Shown: positions 43,671 through 53,652, numbered from the stretch's first letter. The stretch is DNA of 64,000 nt from an uncultured Pelagibacteraceae bacterium (GCA_902537895.1 CACBCU010000003.1:20001-84000); one strand, 5' to 3'. The notes: generated from the sequence alone by a model not told the origin. Numbers and translations are program-made.

Positions 43671-44411
43671 TTAAAAGTTGCTTATTTTTTCCATCAATTT
43701 TTCATTAATATCGGGGGTAGATGCAATTATTTTAAGATCTTTATAATCATTAAGGTTAATTCTGTTAATCACACCTCCCGCCTCTTGGACAAGAATTAAT
43801 CCTGCGGCAACGTCCCACAAGTGTAAATTTCTTTGAAAATAACCATCGTATCTTCCGCAAGCTATGTATGCCATATCTAATGCAGCAGAACCTGACTTTC
43901 TATAAGAAAATTCTATTTTTCTCTCAACTTTTCCACTAGTTGCAAATAGGCATTCTCGCATATTATTTTTTTTCGATACCCTTATTCTTTTATTATTTAA
44001 GTAAGCTCCATTATTTTTTTCAGCGTAAAACATTTCATCTTTTATTGGATCAAAAATTAAACCTGAGATTATTTCATTTTCATGTTTTAGAGCAATTGAA
44101 GTTGCAAAATGAGGAATACCGTGCAAGAAATTTACTGTTCCATCTATTGGGTCAATTACCCAAGTATTTCTTTTATCCTTGTTTTTTTTTACACCATTTT
44201 CCTCACTAATAATTGAATAATCTGGTCTTCCTTTTGATAATTCCTCAATTATTATTTTTTCGGCTTTAAGATCAGAGTTTGTAACAAAATCTGATGGCCC
44301 TTTTTTTGATACTTGAAGTTTTTCAATCTCCCCAAAATCTCTTATAAGAACTTTAGATGCCTTTTCACAAGCTTTAATCATTAAATTTAAATTTGCTGAA
44401 ATTGAATTCAT
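43671..44411 (-). CDS. suhB: Inositol-1-monophosphatase family protein
   Basis: A 246-residue phosphatase of the SuhB/IMPase family: SEENG metal site, [19 protein letters not shown] as the central Mg-binding motif, and [16 protein letters not shown] near the C-terminus. Dephosphorylates inositol monophosphate or similar; in E. coli SuhB also affects ribosomal RNA antitermination. Lies 3 bp after efp, in the ribosomal/translation neighbourhood. Confidence 0.92.
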   Translation of the reverse strand: MNSISANLNLMIKACEKASKVLIRDFGEIEKLQVSKKGPSDFVTNSDLKAEKIIIEELSKGRPDYSIISEENGVKKNKDKRNTWVIDPIDGTVNFLHGIPHFATSIALKHENEIISGLIFDPIKDEMFYAEKNNGAYLNNKRIRVSKKNNMRECLFATSGKVERKIEFSYRKSGSAALDMAYIACGRYDGYFQRNLHLWDVAAGLILVQEAGGVINRINLNDYKDLKIIASTPDINEKLMEKISNF

Positions 44412-44414
44412 TTA

Positions 44415-44975
44415 TTAAATTTTTTTAACGTATTCTAAATTTCTTGTATCAATAATTATTTTGTCACCTGCTTCAATAAATGGTGGAACTTGTATACTTA
44501 ACCCATTATCTAAAGTAGCCGGTTTGTAAGAGGAGGATACTGTTTGACCCTTTAAAGCAACATCTGTTGTATTAATTTTACACTCAACTTGATTAGGCAA
44601 ATCTACTGAAATTGGGTTTTCATTATAAAAACTTATGGTAACTTCAAGATTTTCTGTCAGTAACTTCCCTTTTTGTCCAACTATACTTTTCTTTATTTGA
44701 ATTTGATCAAAAGATTTAGGATCCATAAAAAAAAAATTATCCTCATCTTCGTAAGAATAATTAAAATTAATTTCCTCCAAAGATGCTTTCTCCACAGTTT
44801 CACTTGATCTAAATCTCTCATTTAATTTTGTGTTTTTGATCACACCTTTCATTTCTACTTGTGCAAAAGCACCACCTTTTCCAGGTTTTACATGTTGTGT
44901 CTTTAAGACTTGCCACAAATCATCTTTGTACTCTAACAACATACCCACTCTTATTTCACTCGCATTTATTTTCAT
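44415..44975 (-). CDS. efp: Elongation factor P
   Basis: A 186-residue EF-P of standard length. The N-terminal KOW-like domain contains HVKPGKGGAFAQV with the modifiable Lys33 at the loop tip, followed by two OB domains (VELPNQVECKIN-like segment, then PPFIEAGDKIIIDTR). It rescues ribosomes stalled on proline runs. The lysine is in place, but no EpmA/EpmB-type modifying genes are in the window. Overlaps thiE by 4 bp. Confidence 0.95.
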   Translation of the reverse strand: MKINASEIRVGMLLEYKDDLWQVLKTQHVKPGKGGAFAQVEMKGVIKNTKLNERFRSSETVEKASLEEINFNYSYEDEDNFFFMDPKSFDQIQIKKSIVGQKGKLLTENLEVTISFYNENPISVDLPNQVECKINTTDVALKGQTVSSSYKPATLDNGLSIQVPPFIEAGDKIIIDTRNLEYVKKI

Positions 44976-45586
44976 TTTAATTTTTTTATTGCCTCAAAAG
45001 GTTGAAGTTTTTTATTTTTCCAAATGTAGCCTGAAATAGCTAATAAGTTAGCCTTATTCAACAAAAGTTTTTTATAGTTATCAGAATTGATGCCACCAAT
45101 AGCTACTATGGGTGTATTTGTAAGCTTTCTAGCCCTTTTTAATATAGCTAATGATGGTCTGTACTTTGTTTTTTTAGTATTTGTTGGATAAAAAGCTCCA
45201 AAAGCTAGATAATCAGCTTTATTCTTTAAAGCAACTTTAGCTAATTTTATAGAATTGTGACATGTAATTCCAATTATTTTATTTCCAATCAATTTTTTTG
45301 CTTTATTGATATCCATATCATTTTGTCCTAGGTGACAACCGTCAGCATTTAACTTTTTGGCCAAATAAACATCATCATTTATCAAAAATTTAACTTTAAA
45401 TTTTTTACAGATTATTTTTATTTTTTTTCCAATTATTAACTTTTTTGAAAATTTTTCGTTTTTAAGCCTAAGCTGAAAAAAACTAACTTTTTTATACTTT
45501 AAAATATGTTCAAGATGGCGATAAAAAGTTTTATCAATTTTTAATGGTGAGATTAAATAGATAAATTTTTTTTTATTAAATCTCAA
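44972..45586 (-). CDS. thiE: Thiamine-phosphate synthase
   Basis: A 204-residue TIM-barrel enzyme: FQLRLKNEKF, LINDDVYLAKKLNADGCHLGQNDM, IIGITCHN, YLAFGAFYPTNTKKTKYRP (phosphate site) and TPIVAIGGIN. It couples hydroxymethylpyrimidine diphosphate and the thiazole phosphate to thiamine phosphate. No TPP riboswitch is visible upstream, since the gene overlaps fba by 11 bp. Sits oddly between glycolytic and translation genes. Confidence 0.9.
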   Translation of the reverse strand: MRFNKKKFIYLISPLKIDKTFYRHLEHILKYKKVSFFQLRLKNEKFSKKLIIGKKIKIICKKFKVKFLINDDVYLAKKLNADGCHLGQNDMDINKAKKLIGNKIIGITCHNSIKLAKVALKNKADYLAFGAFYPTNTKKTKYRPSLAILKRARKLTNTPIVAIGGINSDNYKKLLLNKANLLAISGYIWKNKKLQPFEAIKKLK

Positions 45587-46583
45587 AATCTTTAGACCAA
45601 TTTCCTTGAGTAGCCAATGTGTTCATTTTTGCTCGATGGTTAAAGATTTTTTGAGTACCTTCAATATTATTTATATCTTTTGACCAAAATTTTAGGGCAC
45701 TTTGTTGAAGCGCCCTCCCGTAAGAATAGCTCATTATAAAATTAGTATCATTGTACTTATTTATTAGATTTAAATTTTCAGTTGCCTCTAGCTCTGATTG
45801 TCCACCAGATAAAAAAGCAATTCCAGGCACTTCTGTCGGAACACAGTTTTTTAAGCATTTTAAAGTTAACTTTGCAACTTCATCATTTGAAATTTTATTT
45901 TTTGACCTATTTCCTGCTAAAATCATATTTGGTTTTAGAATAATTCCTTTTAAATCCACCTTGTGCAAAATTAATTCTGCAAAACACTTTTCAATTACAT
46001 TAGATGTTTTTTCATAACATTCTTTAGCAGAATGTTCACCATCCATTAAAACTTCTGGCTCTACAATCGGTACCATATTACACTCTTGAACTAATGCTGA
46101 ATATCTTGCTAAAGCGTGAGCATTAGAGCTTATTGCAAGCTTACTTGGAAAATCTTTAGTGATATTGTAAACTCCTCTCCATTTAGTAAATTTTGCACCA
46201 ATTTTATAATATTCTTTTAGTCTTTCTCTCAATCCATCAAGTCCCTCTGTAATCTTTTCATCTGGAGAACCTGCTAAAATCTTAGCTCCTGTGTCCACTT
46301 TAATTCCAGGCAAGGATCCCATCTCAGAAATTAACTCAGTAATCTTGTTTTTTTTTGACGATATTTGTTTTATGGTTTCATCGTATAAAATAACACCTCC
46401 AATACAATCAGTCATACAAGTTGAACTAAAAAGTGCTTCTCTAAACATCAATCTGTTTTTAGGAGTTGATGGTACGCTCACACTATCAAGTCTTTTTGTC
46501 ATAGTACTTGTGCTTTCATCTGCAGCCAAAATACCTTTTCCTTTTCCAATTATTTTTAAAGCAATATTATTTAATTCAGACAT
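45576..46583 (-). CDS. Fructose-bisphosphate aldolase class I
   Basis: A 335-residue class I (Schiff-base) aldolase: GKGILAADESTSTMTKRLDS, FTKWRGVYN, VPIVEPEVLMDG, GIILKPNM with the active Lys, and LSGGQSELEATENLN, FSYGRALQQSALKFW-like C-terminus. This is the eukaryotic-type class I family found in some bacteria, not the zinc-dependent class II. Cleaves or forms fructose 1,6-bisphosphate. One base from pgk; in SAR11 this lower pathway is thought to serve gluconeogenesis. Confidence 0.94.
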   Translation of the reverse strand: MSELNNIALKIIGKGKGILAADESTSTMTKRLDSVSVPSTPKNRLMFREALFSSTCMTDCIGGVILYDETIKQISSKKNKITELISEMGSLPGIKVDTGAKILAGSPDEKITEGLDGLRERLKEYYKIGAKFTKWRGVYNITKDFPSKLAISSNAHALARYSALVQECNMVPIVEPEVLMDGEHSAKECYEKTSNVIEKCFAELILHKVDLKGIILKPNMILAGNRSKNKISNDEVAKLTLKCLKNCVPTEVPGIAFLSGGQSELEATENLNLINKYNDTNFIMSYSYGRALQQSALKFWSKDINNIEGTQKIFNHRAKMNTLATQGNWSKDFEI

Positions 46584-46584
46584 C

Positions 46585-47763
46585 TTAATTTAAGGCTTTT
46601 ATACCAGGAAGATCTTTTCCTTCAAGGTATTCTAAAAAGGCTCCACCAGCAGTTGAAACAAAATTGAAACTATCGACTGCATTCATTTGATTTAAAACTG
46701 CTAATGTATCTCCTCCTCCAGCAATAGAATAAATTTCATTTTTATCATTTTTTTCAATAATTTTTTTTGTAATTTCATAACAACCATTCGCGAAGTTTGG
46801 ATTTTCAAAATATCCTACTGGCCCATTCCATAAGATTGTTTCACTTCTCTCAATGATATCTCTAATTTTTTTTATTGTTTTTGGTCCTATATCTAAAATT
46901 AAGTCATCACTGGAAACTTCACTAAGTTTTTTGATTATGGCGTCGTCATCCATACTTTTTCCCACCATAACATCTTCTGGATAATTGATTAAACAAGAAT
47001 TTTTTCTTGCTGTTTCAAAAATGTCATCAATTATTAGTTTACAATTCTCTTCTTTTAAAGATTTTCCAATTGGATTACCTTTGTAATTTAAAATATTATT
47101 CGCCATTGCGCCAACAATTATCATGTTATCAAACTTAGGTATTAAGTTTTTAATAAGACCTATTTTTGTAGATATTTTAGCTCCACCAACAATACAAGTA
47201 ACTGGTTTTTTTATTTCTGTAGTAACTTTCTTTAGCGCACTTATTTCTGTCTCAAATTGTAATCCTGCAAATGAGGGTAAAAATTCAGTGATTTTACTTA
47301 CAGACGCGTGAGCTCTATGTGAACAAGAAAAGGCATCATTAACAAATATATCTGCGAGTTCCGCTAAATTTTTTGAAAAATTAATATCATTTTTTTCTTC
47401 CTCTTCATAAAATCTTATATTTTCAAGAAAAATTATCTGATTATTTAAGTTTTTAAATAGGTCTTCTTTTTTAATTTTATAAATATTTTCCTTAACTAAT
47501 TTTATTTTTTGATCAGTCTTTCTCTCTAAATTTTCACAAATTGGTTTTAAAGACAGATCATAATTTATTTTACCTTTCGGTCGACCGACATGTGAGATTA
47601 TTAAAATTTTGGATTTTTTTTTAATAAGGAAATTTATGACAGGTAATATCTTGTTAATTCTTGTCTCATCTGTAATCATTCCGTTTTTTAGAGGTACATT
47701 TAGGTCTAGTCTTAATAATACAACTTTACCTTCTAGATTTTCTTGATCTTTTATATATTTCAT
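46585..47763 (-). CDS. pgk: Phosphoglycerate kinase
   Basis: A 392-residue PGK: VVLLRLDLNVPLKNG, LISHVGRPKGK, FVNDAFSCSHRAHAS, CIVGGAKISTKI, ETILWNGPVGYFE and YSIAGGGDTLAVL hinge/ATP motifs. Standard length. Interconverts 1,3-bisphosphoglycerate and 3-phosphoglycerate. Its start adjoins the end of gap by one shared base, consistent with an operon tkt-gap-pgk-fba. Confidence 0.97.
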   Translation of the reverse strand: MKYIKDQENLEGKVVLLRLDLNVPLKNGMITDETRINKILPVINFLIKKKSKILIISHVGRPKGKINYDLSLKPICENLERKTDQKIKLVKENIYKIKKEDLFKNLNNQIIFLENIRFYEEEEKNDINFSKNLAELADIFVNDAFSCSHRAHASVSKITEFLPSFAGLQFETEISALKKVTTEIKKPVTCIVGGAKISTKIGLIKNLIPKFDNMIIVGAMANNILNYKGNPIGKSLKEENCKLIIDDIFETARKNSCLINYPEDVMVGKSMDDDAIIKKLSEVSSDDLILDIGPKTIKKIRDIIERSETILWNGPVGYFENPNFANGCYEITKKIIEKNDKNEIYSIAGGGDTLAVLNQMNAVDSFNFVSTAGGAFLEYLEGKDLPGIKALN

Positions 47764-48764
47764 TAAGAAATTTTATGAAGGTGTTCCGCAATATCACACA
47801 TCCTGTTTGAAAAACCCCACTCGTTATCATACCAAGCTGAAATTTTACCCATATTTTTTCCTATTACATTCGTTAAACTTCCATCAATAATTGATGAAGC
47901 AGGATTATGATTGAAATCTATAGATACAAGCTTTTCTTTTGTAAACTCAAGAACTTTATTTTTTTTACTAAAATTTTGAAACACTGAATTTATTTTTTCG
48001 ATACTCAAATCTTTTTTCGTACAAAATACAAGTTCAATTAAAGAAACATTTGGTGTCGGCACCCTCATTGCTACACCTTCTAACTTACCTTTAAGAGAAG
48101 GAATTATTTCGCCAATTGTCTTTGATGCACCAGTTGAAGTTGGAACGATAGATTGGCTTGCAGATCTTGCTCTTCTTAGATCCTTATGAGAATTGTCTAA
48201 GATTCTTTGATCACTTGTGAATGCGTGAATGGTAGTCATAAAACCTTTCTCAATTTCAAAATTTTTATTTAAAATAAAAGCTACAGGTGCTAGGCAATTA
48301 GTTGTGCATGATGCGGCAGAAATTATTTTGTCATTTTTTTTCAATTCTAACTCATTTACTCCAAATACAATTGTTTTATCTGCATTTTTACATGGAGCTG
48401 AAACAATAACTTTTTTGGCTCCATTTTTTAAATGAGGCTCTAATTTATCTTTAGAATTAAATTTACCAGTACATTCAAAAACATAATCCACACCACGTTT
48501 TTTCCAGTTGATATTATTTAAATCTGTTTCTTGGCTAAAACTAATTTTATTTTTGTTGATTATTAGGTGATTTTCATCACAATTAATCTCAGCATTAAAT
48601 TTTCCATGCACGGAGTCGTATTTTAAAAGTGTTGCGCTGACTTCTGAACCTGTTCTATTGTTAACATGTTTGATCTCAATATTCTTTTTATCTTGTTCGA
48701 TAATAGATCGAATAATCATTCTTCCTATTCTACCTAATCCATTTATTCCAACTTTAATTTTCAT
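47763..48764 (-). CDS. gap: Glyceraldehyde-3-phosphate dehydrogenase
   Basis: A 333-residue GAPDH: INGLGRIGRMIIRS cofactor motif, SAASCTTNCLAP with the catalytic Cys, HAFTSDQRILDNSHKDLRRARSA, and YDNEWGFSNRM near the C-terminus. Standard length. Overlaps tkt by 4 bp. Makes 1,3-bisphosphoglycerate from glyceraldehyde 3-phosphate and NAD+. Confidence 0.97.
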   Translation of the reverse strand: MKIKVGINGLGRIGRMIIRSIIEQDKKNIEIKHVNNRTGSEVSATLLKYDSVHGKFNAEINCDENHLIINKNKISFSQETDLNNINWKKRGVDYVFECTGKFNSKDKLEPHLKNGAKKVIVSAPCKNADKTIVFGVNELELKKNDKIISAASCTTNCLAPVAFILNKNFEIEKGFMTTIHAFTSDQRILDNSHKDLRRARSASQSIVPTSTGASKTIGEIIPSLKGKLEGVAMRVPTPNVSLIELVFCTKKDLSIEKINSVFQNFSKKNKVLEFTKEKLVSIDFNHNPASSIIDGSLTNVIGKNMGKISAWYDNEWGFSNRMCDIAEHLHKIS

Positions 48765-50764
48765 AAATTCTCTTTAATCTTTTTAATTATATTTTCACTG
48801 CTTATTCCGAAATGATTATAAATATCTTTGTATGGAGCACTTTTTCCAAAATCATCAATTCCAAAATTTAAACCTTTGTAGTTTGTATATTTTTTCCAAT
48901 AACTTGTTTCAGAGGCCTCTATTGAAACAATAAGTTTTGTTTCTGATAAAATTTCATTTTTGTAGCCTTCACTTTGTTGATCAAATAATTCGTGACAAGG
49001 CATTGATATTATTTTTGAATAGATACCATCTGTGGCTAATTTATGACCAACTTCACTTGCTAAACTAGTTTCTGATCCAGTTGCTATAATTGTAACTTTT
49101 ATATCATGATTAGTCCTAAAAATTTCATAAGCACCTAATGAGGACATATTTTTTGTCGAACTTTTAATTCTCACAGGTTTGATTGCCTGTCTTGTTAGGG
49201 CAATCACACTTGGTGTATTTTTACTCTCCAATGCTAACTGCCAGCATTCAAAAGTTTCAATAAGGTCAGATGGCCTAAAAACATTCAAATTAGGAATGGA
49301 CCTTAAACTTGCTAATTGTTCAACAGGTTGATGAGTTGGACCATCTTCACCAAGCCCAATAGAGTCATGGGTAAAAACATATATGACTTTTTGTTTCATC
49401 ATAGCCGCAAGTCTAATTGAGGGCTTACAATAATCGCTAAATATTAAAAAAGTTCCACCATATGGTATCAGCCCACTATGAAGCGCAATACCATTCATAA
49501 CTCCACACATGGCATGCTCTCTTACTCCGTAATGAATATAGTTACCAGAGAAATCACCTGACTTTATAATTTTGTGATTTTTAGTTTTTGTGTTGTTTGA
49601 GCCAGCTAAGTCAGCTGACCCACCTATTAAACTTGGAAGTTTTGATACAATCTCTAAGAATTTTTCAGAGCATTTTCTTGTTGCCATTGGCTCTAGATTT
49701 TTTAAATATTCTGTTTTTGCTTTTTCTATAGATCCAATAATAGCATTTCTTGTAAGATTATATCCTGGTGGAAAATCTTTTTTGAATTTATTAGACATTG
49801 ACCATCCTAACCAACCTAATTTTTTAAGCTCCTTACTAAAAATTTTTTCGTGTTTTTTTGCTTTTTTAAATGCTCTTTCACCGATTAATTTCCACTCATT
49901 CAATAATTTTTTTGGAATTTCAAATGGATTGTGATTCCAGTTTAATTTTTTTCTTACTAACTTTATTTCATCATTACCCAGCGGGCTGCCATGTGAAGAA
50001 GCTTTACCACCTTTGTTGGGAGATCCATAACCAATTGTAGTTTTGCATGAAATTGCAATAGGTGTTTTTGACTTTTGAGCTTTTTTAAGAGCTTTTGATA
50101 TTTCTTTATAATTATGTCCATTAATTTTAATGTAATCCCAACCATAACTCCGAAATCTTTTTTCATAATCGTCAGAAACTGCTAAGTTTGTGGGACCATC
50201 AATTGAAATAGAATTATTATCAAAAAGCATAACAAGATTATTTAATTTAAGGTGTCCTGCCAGACTTAAAGCTTCATGGCTAATCCCTTCCATTAAACAT
50301 CCATCACCTGCAATCACATAAGTTTTATGATCAATAATTTTTTTTCCAATTTGTTTTTTTAAAATTTCTTCTGAAATAGCAAATCCAACTGCATTTGATA
50401 TTCCTTGCCCTAAAGGACCCGTAGTAGTCTCAATACCGGAATTAGGGTGATACTCAGGATGACCTGCACAAATTGAGTCTAATTGACGAAAATTTTTAAT
50501 ATCATTCAAAGAAACACTTTTATAACCAGTGAGATAAAGAAGTGAATAAAGCAACATTGACCCATGACCGGCAGATAAAACAAATCTGTCTCTATTTACC
50601 CAACTTGGATTATTTGGGTTAAAATTCAAAAAATCTTTAAATAAAACTGTTGCTACATCTGCCATACCCATAGGCATCCCTGGATGACCTGAGTTCGCTT
50701 TTTGAACAGCATCAATTGATAAAAATCGAATGCAATTAGCTAATTCCCTGTATTGTTTACTCAA
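48761..50764 (-). CDS. tkt: Transketolase (housekeeping, full length)
   Basis: A 667-residue complete transketolase: DAVQKANSGHPGMPMGMA, LSAGHGSMLLYSLLYLTGY, GPLGQGISNAVGFA, GDGCLMEGISHEALSLAGHL for ThDP/Mg, GVREHAMCGVMNGIALH with the activating Glu, and HDSIGLGEDGPTHQPVEQL. Acts in the pentose phosphate pathway. Contrast the split, diverged transketolase at 2666-4363. First gene of the minus-strand block, divergent from the coiled-coil gene at 50818 across a 53-bp gap. Confidence 0.97.
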   Translation of the reverse strand: MSKQYRELANCIRFLSIDAVQKANSGHPGMPMGMADVATVLFKDFLNFNPNNPSWVNRDRFVLSAGHGSMLLYSLLYLTGYKSVSLNDIKNFRQLDSICAGHPEYHPNSGIETTTGPLGQGISNAVGFAISEEILKKQIGKKIIDHKTYVIAGDGCLMEGISHEALSLAGHLKLNNLVMLFDNNSISIDGPTNLAVSDDYEKRFRSYGWDYIKINGHNYKEISKALKKAQKSKTPIAISCKTTIGYGSPNKGGKASSHGSPLGNDEIKLVRKKLNWNHNPFEIPKKLLNEWKLIGERAFKKAKKHEKIFSKELKKLGWLGWSMSNKFKKDFPPGYNLTRNAIIGSIEKAKTEYLKNLEPMATRKCSEKFLEIVSKLPSLIGGSADLAGSNNTKTKNHKIIKSGDFSGNYIHYGVREHAMCGVMNGIALHSGLIPYGGTFLIFSDYCKPSIRLAAMMKQKVIYVFTHDSIGLGEDGPTHQPVEQLASLRSIPNLNVFRPSDLIETFECWQLALESKNTPSVIALTRQAIKPVRIKSSTKNMSSLGAYEIFRTNHDIKVTIIATGSETSLASEVGHKLATDGIYSKIISMPCHELFDQQSEGYKNEILSETKLIVSIEASETSYWKKYTNYKGLNFGIDDFGKSAPYKDIYNHFGISSENIIKKIKENL

Positions 50765-50817
50765 AATTATCCTGTCTAGACTAAGAAGATTCTATTTAAT
50801 AATATGAATATATATAT

Positions 50818-51141
50818 ATGAATTTTTTTAGTGAAAAAGAAAAAAAGTTAAATGAAGCCTTAACAAAATTAAAAAATTTAAATCTTAATGATCCATATAT
50901 AAATAAAAATATAGAAAATCTTAAAGATCAAAAAAATCAATTAGAAATTGAAAAAAAAGAACTGGAGAAAAAATACACTTCTTTAGTTAATGAGCATGAT
51001 GAATTATCTAAGAAATTAGATGAATTTGAGAGACGAGAAAAAGTTGAAAAACAAAAGCAATTAAATTTTTCAGAAAAAATTGATGAATTAAATCAAGAAA
51101 CAGATATTTTGTTGAATGAAATAGATGAATGGCAAACGTAA
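50818..51141 (+). CDS. Coiled-coil protein upstream of zapA
   Basis: A 107-residue, almost wholly helical, highly charged protein with heptad-like repeats of Leu/Ile from about residue 30 onward. No catalytic motif. A short coiled-coil gene (DUF4164-like) commonly precedes zapA in alphaproteobacteria; that position and form suggest a division-associated, ZapB-like partner, but this is inference. Overlaps zapA by 13 bp. Confidence 0.7.
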   Translation: MNFFSEKEKKLNEALTKLKNLNLNDPYINKNIENLKDQKNQLEIEKKELEKKYTSLVNEHDELSKKLDEFERREKVEKQKQLNFSEKIDELNQETDILLNEIDEWQT

Positions 51142-51572
51142 GTATTAAATTTAACGGTAAAGAATTTTTACTCTCTTGTGAGGATGGACAAGAAGAACAA
51201 TTGGAGGAACTATTAATTCAATTTAATCAAAAGTTTAATAAACTTAAAAATGATCTTGGTAATTTAGGTGAAAATAAACTTTTGCTTATAACCGCAGTTA
51301 AAATTATGGATGAATACTATGAGACAAAAAAAAAAGTAGAGCAAAAAAAAAAGGAGCTTAATGATTTGTCGAATAAGTTTAAAGAACTTAAATCTTTAAT
51401 ATACGAATATAGAGATAAAAAGGAGAATGAAATTAGTAAGTTGAATACAAAACATATTCACTTAAAAAATGAAATTGAGCTGAGCCAACAAAGTTATGAA
51501 AAATTAATTGATGAAGCTACGAATGAAATTTCAAATTTTGTAAAAAAAGCAAACTTAAAAAATTTGTCTTAA
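51129..51572 (+). CDS. zapA: Cell division protein ZapA
   Basis: A 147-residue ZapA: MANVSIKFNGKEFLLSCEDGQEEQ-like N-terminal domain, then a GENKLLLITAVKIMDEYYETK helix and a long coiled coil. ZapA bundles FtsZ filaments at midcell. It is longer than the roughly 110-residue norm because the C-terminal coiled coil is extended. The 6S RNA that often follows zapA in other proteobacteria is not here: the next gene begins 6 bases later. Confidence 0.85.
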   Translation: MANVSIKFNGKEFLLSCEDGQEEQLEELLIQFNQKFNKLKNDLGNLGENKLLLITAVKIMDEYYETKKKVEQKKKELNDLSNKFKELKSLIYEYRDKKENEISKLNTKHIHLKNEIELSQQSYEKLIDEATNEISNFVKKANLKNLS

Positions 51573-51577
51573 ATTTT

Positions 51578-52123
51578 GTGAAAAAATCTCAAATTAGAAA
51601 GAAATTTTTAAAGCTTAGAAAAAATAAGTCACAAAAAATTAAATCAATTAATCATAATTATATTATCAAGCTTTTAAAAAATAAAGGAATAAAAGGTAAA
51701 ATAGTTGGAGGATATTACCCTTACAACAACGAGTTAGATTGTATTCAAATTTTGGAAAAATTAGAAAAGAAAAATTACATTATTTCTTTACCAAAAATAA
51801 AAAAAAACTTTCGAATGGATTTTATTCAATGGAGTTCTAAAGATCCATTGGTTATAAATAAATTTGGGATACCAGAGCCGGGTAATGGCAAAATAAAATT
51901 TCCAGATATATTGTTAATACCTTTATTAAGTTTTGATAAAAAATTAAACAGATTAGGATATGGAGGTGGTTTCTATGACAGATATATCCACAGAATAAGA
52001 AGAAAAAAAAAACCACTTCTTGTTGGACTGGCTTACTCTTTTCAAAGAGTTAAAAGTATTCCTTATAACAGATATGACAAAAAACTTGATTTTGTAGTGA
52101 CAGAAAAAAAAATTTTAGAATGA
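51578..52123 (+). CDS. 5-formyltetrahydrofolate cyclo-ligase
   Basis: A 181-residue protein with GGYYPYNNELDCIQILEKL, FGIPEPG, LIPLLSFDKKLNRLGYGGGFYDRYI and VGLAYSFQ, the standard motifs of 5-FCL (YgfA/FthC). Converts 5-formyl-THF to 5,10-methenyl-THF using ATP. Starts with GTG at 51578. Adjacent to zapA as in many proteobacteria; overlaps the next gene by 4 bp. Confidence 0.92.
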   Translation: MKKSQIRKKFLKLRKNKSQKIKSINHNYIIKLLKNKGIKGKIVGGYYPYNNELDCIQILEKLEKKNYIISLPKIKKNFRMDFIQWSSKDPLVINKFGIPEPGNGKIKFPDILLIPLLSFDKKLNRLGYGGGFYDRYIHRIRRKKKPLLVGLAYSFQRVKSIPYNRYDKKLDFVVTEKKILE

Positions 52124-52923
52124 GAATATTATTTTTAGGTGATGTTGTAGGTAGTTCAGGATGTTCAAAATTAGTTGAAAATCTCCCTTTTCAAAAAAAA
52201 CAAAGAGAAATTGATTTCGTAATTGTAAACGGAGAAAATGCAGACGAAAGTGGGGTTGGTCTAACACAAAAAATTTGTGAAAAATTTTTCTCAAGTGGAG
52301 TTGATGTTATTACGAGTGGAAATCATATTTGGGATCAGAAAGATATAATGAAATTTATTGAAAATGAAAAAAGATTACTGAGACCAAAAAATTTTTTTGA
52401 ACCCTCTCCGGGAAAAGGGTTTGAAATTTTTACGACTGTTAACAATTTTAAAATTGGAGTTTTAAATTTAATTGGAAATGTTTTTATGAAAAAAAGTAAT
52501 GATGTTTTTGAAGTAGCAAATCAATTTATTAATAAGTTTAAATTGAAAGAAGATTTTGATTTTTTAGTTGTTGATTTTCATGGAGAAATTACAAGTGAAA
52601 AAAATGCAATCGGACATTTTTTTGATGGTAAAGCTTCACTTGTAGTAGGTACACACACTCATATACCAACTAATGATGCAAGAATTTTACAAAACGGTAC
52701 CGCATATCAAACTGATGCAGGGATGTGTGGTGATTATGACTCAGTAATTGGGATGAACAAAAATAATTCATTAAACCGATTTACTAAAAAAGACTCTGTA
52801 AAACATTTTCCAGCAAATGGAGACTCTACTTTATGTGGTGTAATTGTTGAGTGTAACACAGAAAATGGTTTAGCTAAAAAAGTTGAAAGTTATATTTTTG
52901 GAGAGCAATTAAAAAATAGTTGA
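52120..52923 (+). CDS. YmdB-family metallophosphoesterase
   Basis: A 267-residue calcineurin-like phosphoesterase of the YmdB/TIGR00282 type: RILFLGDVVGSSG, VIVNGENADESGVGLT, ITSGNHIWDQKD, VVDFHGEITSEKNAIGHFFDG, VVGTHTHIPTNDA and TDAGMCGDYDSVIGMN supply the metal ligands. Bacterial homologues hydrolyse 2',3'-cyclic nucleotides. Neighbour of yebC in many alphaproteobacteria. Confidence 0.92.
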   Translation: MRILFLGDVVGSSGCSKLVENLPFQKKQREIDFVIVNGENADESGVGLTQKICEKFFSSGVDVITSGNHIWDQKDIMKFIENEKRLLRPKNFFEPSPGKGFEIFTTVNNFKIGVLNLIGNVFMKKSNDVFEVANQFINKFKLKEDFDFLVVDFHGEITSEKNAIGHFFDGKASLVVGTHTHIPTNDARILQNGTAYQTDAGMCGDYDSVIGMNKNNSLNRFTKKDSVKHFPANGDSTLCGVIVECNTENGLAKKVESYIFGEQLKNS

Positions 52924-52926
52924 TTT

Positions 52927-53649
52927 ATGGCCGGACATTCGCATTGGGCAGGTATTAAACATAAAAAAGGGAAGGTAGATAAGGAAAGATCTAAATTATT
53001 CTCTAAGTTATCAAAAGAAATCACTGTTGCTGCAAAATTGGGAGATAAAGATCCAAATATGAATCCAAGATTAAGATCAGCCATACAAGCTGCAAGATCA
53101 GCCAATATGCCTAAAGATAATATTGAGCGAGCTGTTAATAAGTCATCATTAAATAATAGTGCGAATTTTGAAAATTTAAGATATGAGGGTTTTGGACCAA
53201 AAAAAGTTGCTGTTATTGTAGAAACATTAACAGACAATAAAAATAGGACTGCGTCAAATATAAGAACTATTTTTCAAAAATCTGGAGGCAGTCTTGGAAC
53301 ACAAGGCTCAGCTTCTCATAATTTTATTCAATTAGGTGTCATAAAAATCGACAAAAATGAAATTTCAGAGGAAAAAATTTTAGATTTAGCTATTGAGGCT
53401 GGTGCTGATGAATGTAAATCAAATACAGAACTACATGAGATTCAATGTTCAGTAGTCAATATATATAATATTAAAAAAGAGTTGGAGAAAAAAATTAGTA
53501 ATTTTATATCAACTGGAATAGAATGGGTCCCACTTAATAATGTACAGATTCCAAAAGAAGATCATGAAAATTTAATAAATTTTTTTGTCTCATTGGAGGA
53601 TGATGATGATGTTCAAAACGTATATTCAAATGCTGTGTTTTCAAAATAA
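52927..53649 (+). CDS. yebC: YebC/PmpR family translation or transcription factor
   Basis: A 240-residue protein beginning MAGHSHWAGIKHKKGKVDKE, the diagnostic YebC N-terminus, with MNPRLRSAIQAARSANMPKDNIERA and the YEGFGPKKVAVIVETLTDNKNRT segment. Once viewed as a DNA-binding regulator; recent work on family members links them to translation of proline runs, which would suit the nearby efp. Followed 3 bp later by the RuvC-like gene, the usual yebC-ruvC order. Confidence 0.94.
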   Translation: MAGHSHWAGIKHKKGKVDKERSKLFSKLSKEITVAAKLGDKDPNMNPRLRSAIQAARSANMPKDNIERAVNKSSLNNSANFENLRYEGFGPKKVAVIVETLTDNKNRTASNIRTIFQKSGGSLGTQGSASHNFIQLGVIKIDKNEISEEKILDLAIEAGADECKSNTELHEIQCSVVNIYNIKKELEKKISNFISTGIEWVPLNNVQIPKEDHENLINFFVSLEDDDDVQNVYSNAVFSK

Positions 53650-53652
53650 GTT

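Noticed and set aside
45586-45700. Thiamine (TPP) riboswitch upstream of thiE
   Set aside because: thiE overlaps the upstream aldolase gene; no THI-box sequence and no free leader exists.
51541-51590. 6S RNA (ssrS) expected between zapA and the 5-FCL gene
   Set aside because: The two coding regions are only five bases apart, so there is no room for a 6S RNA here.
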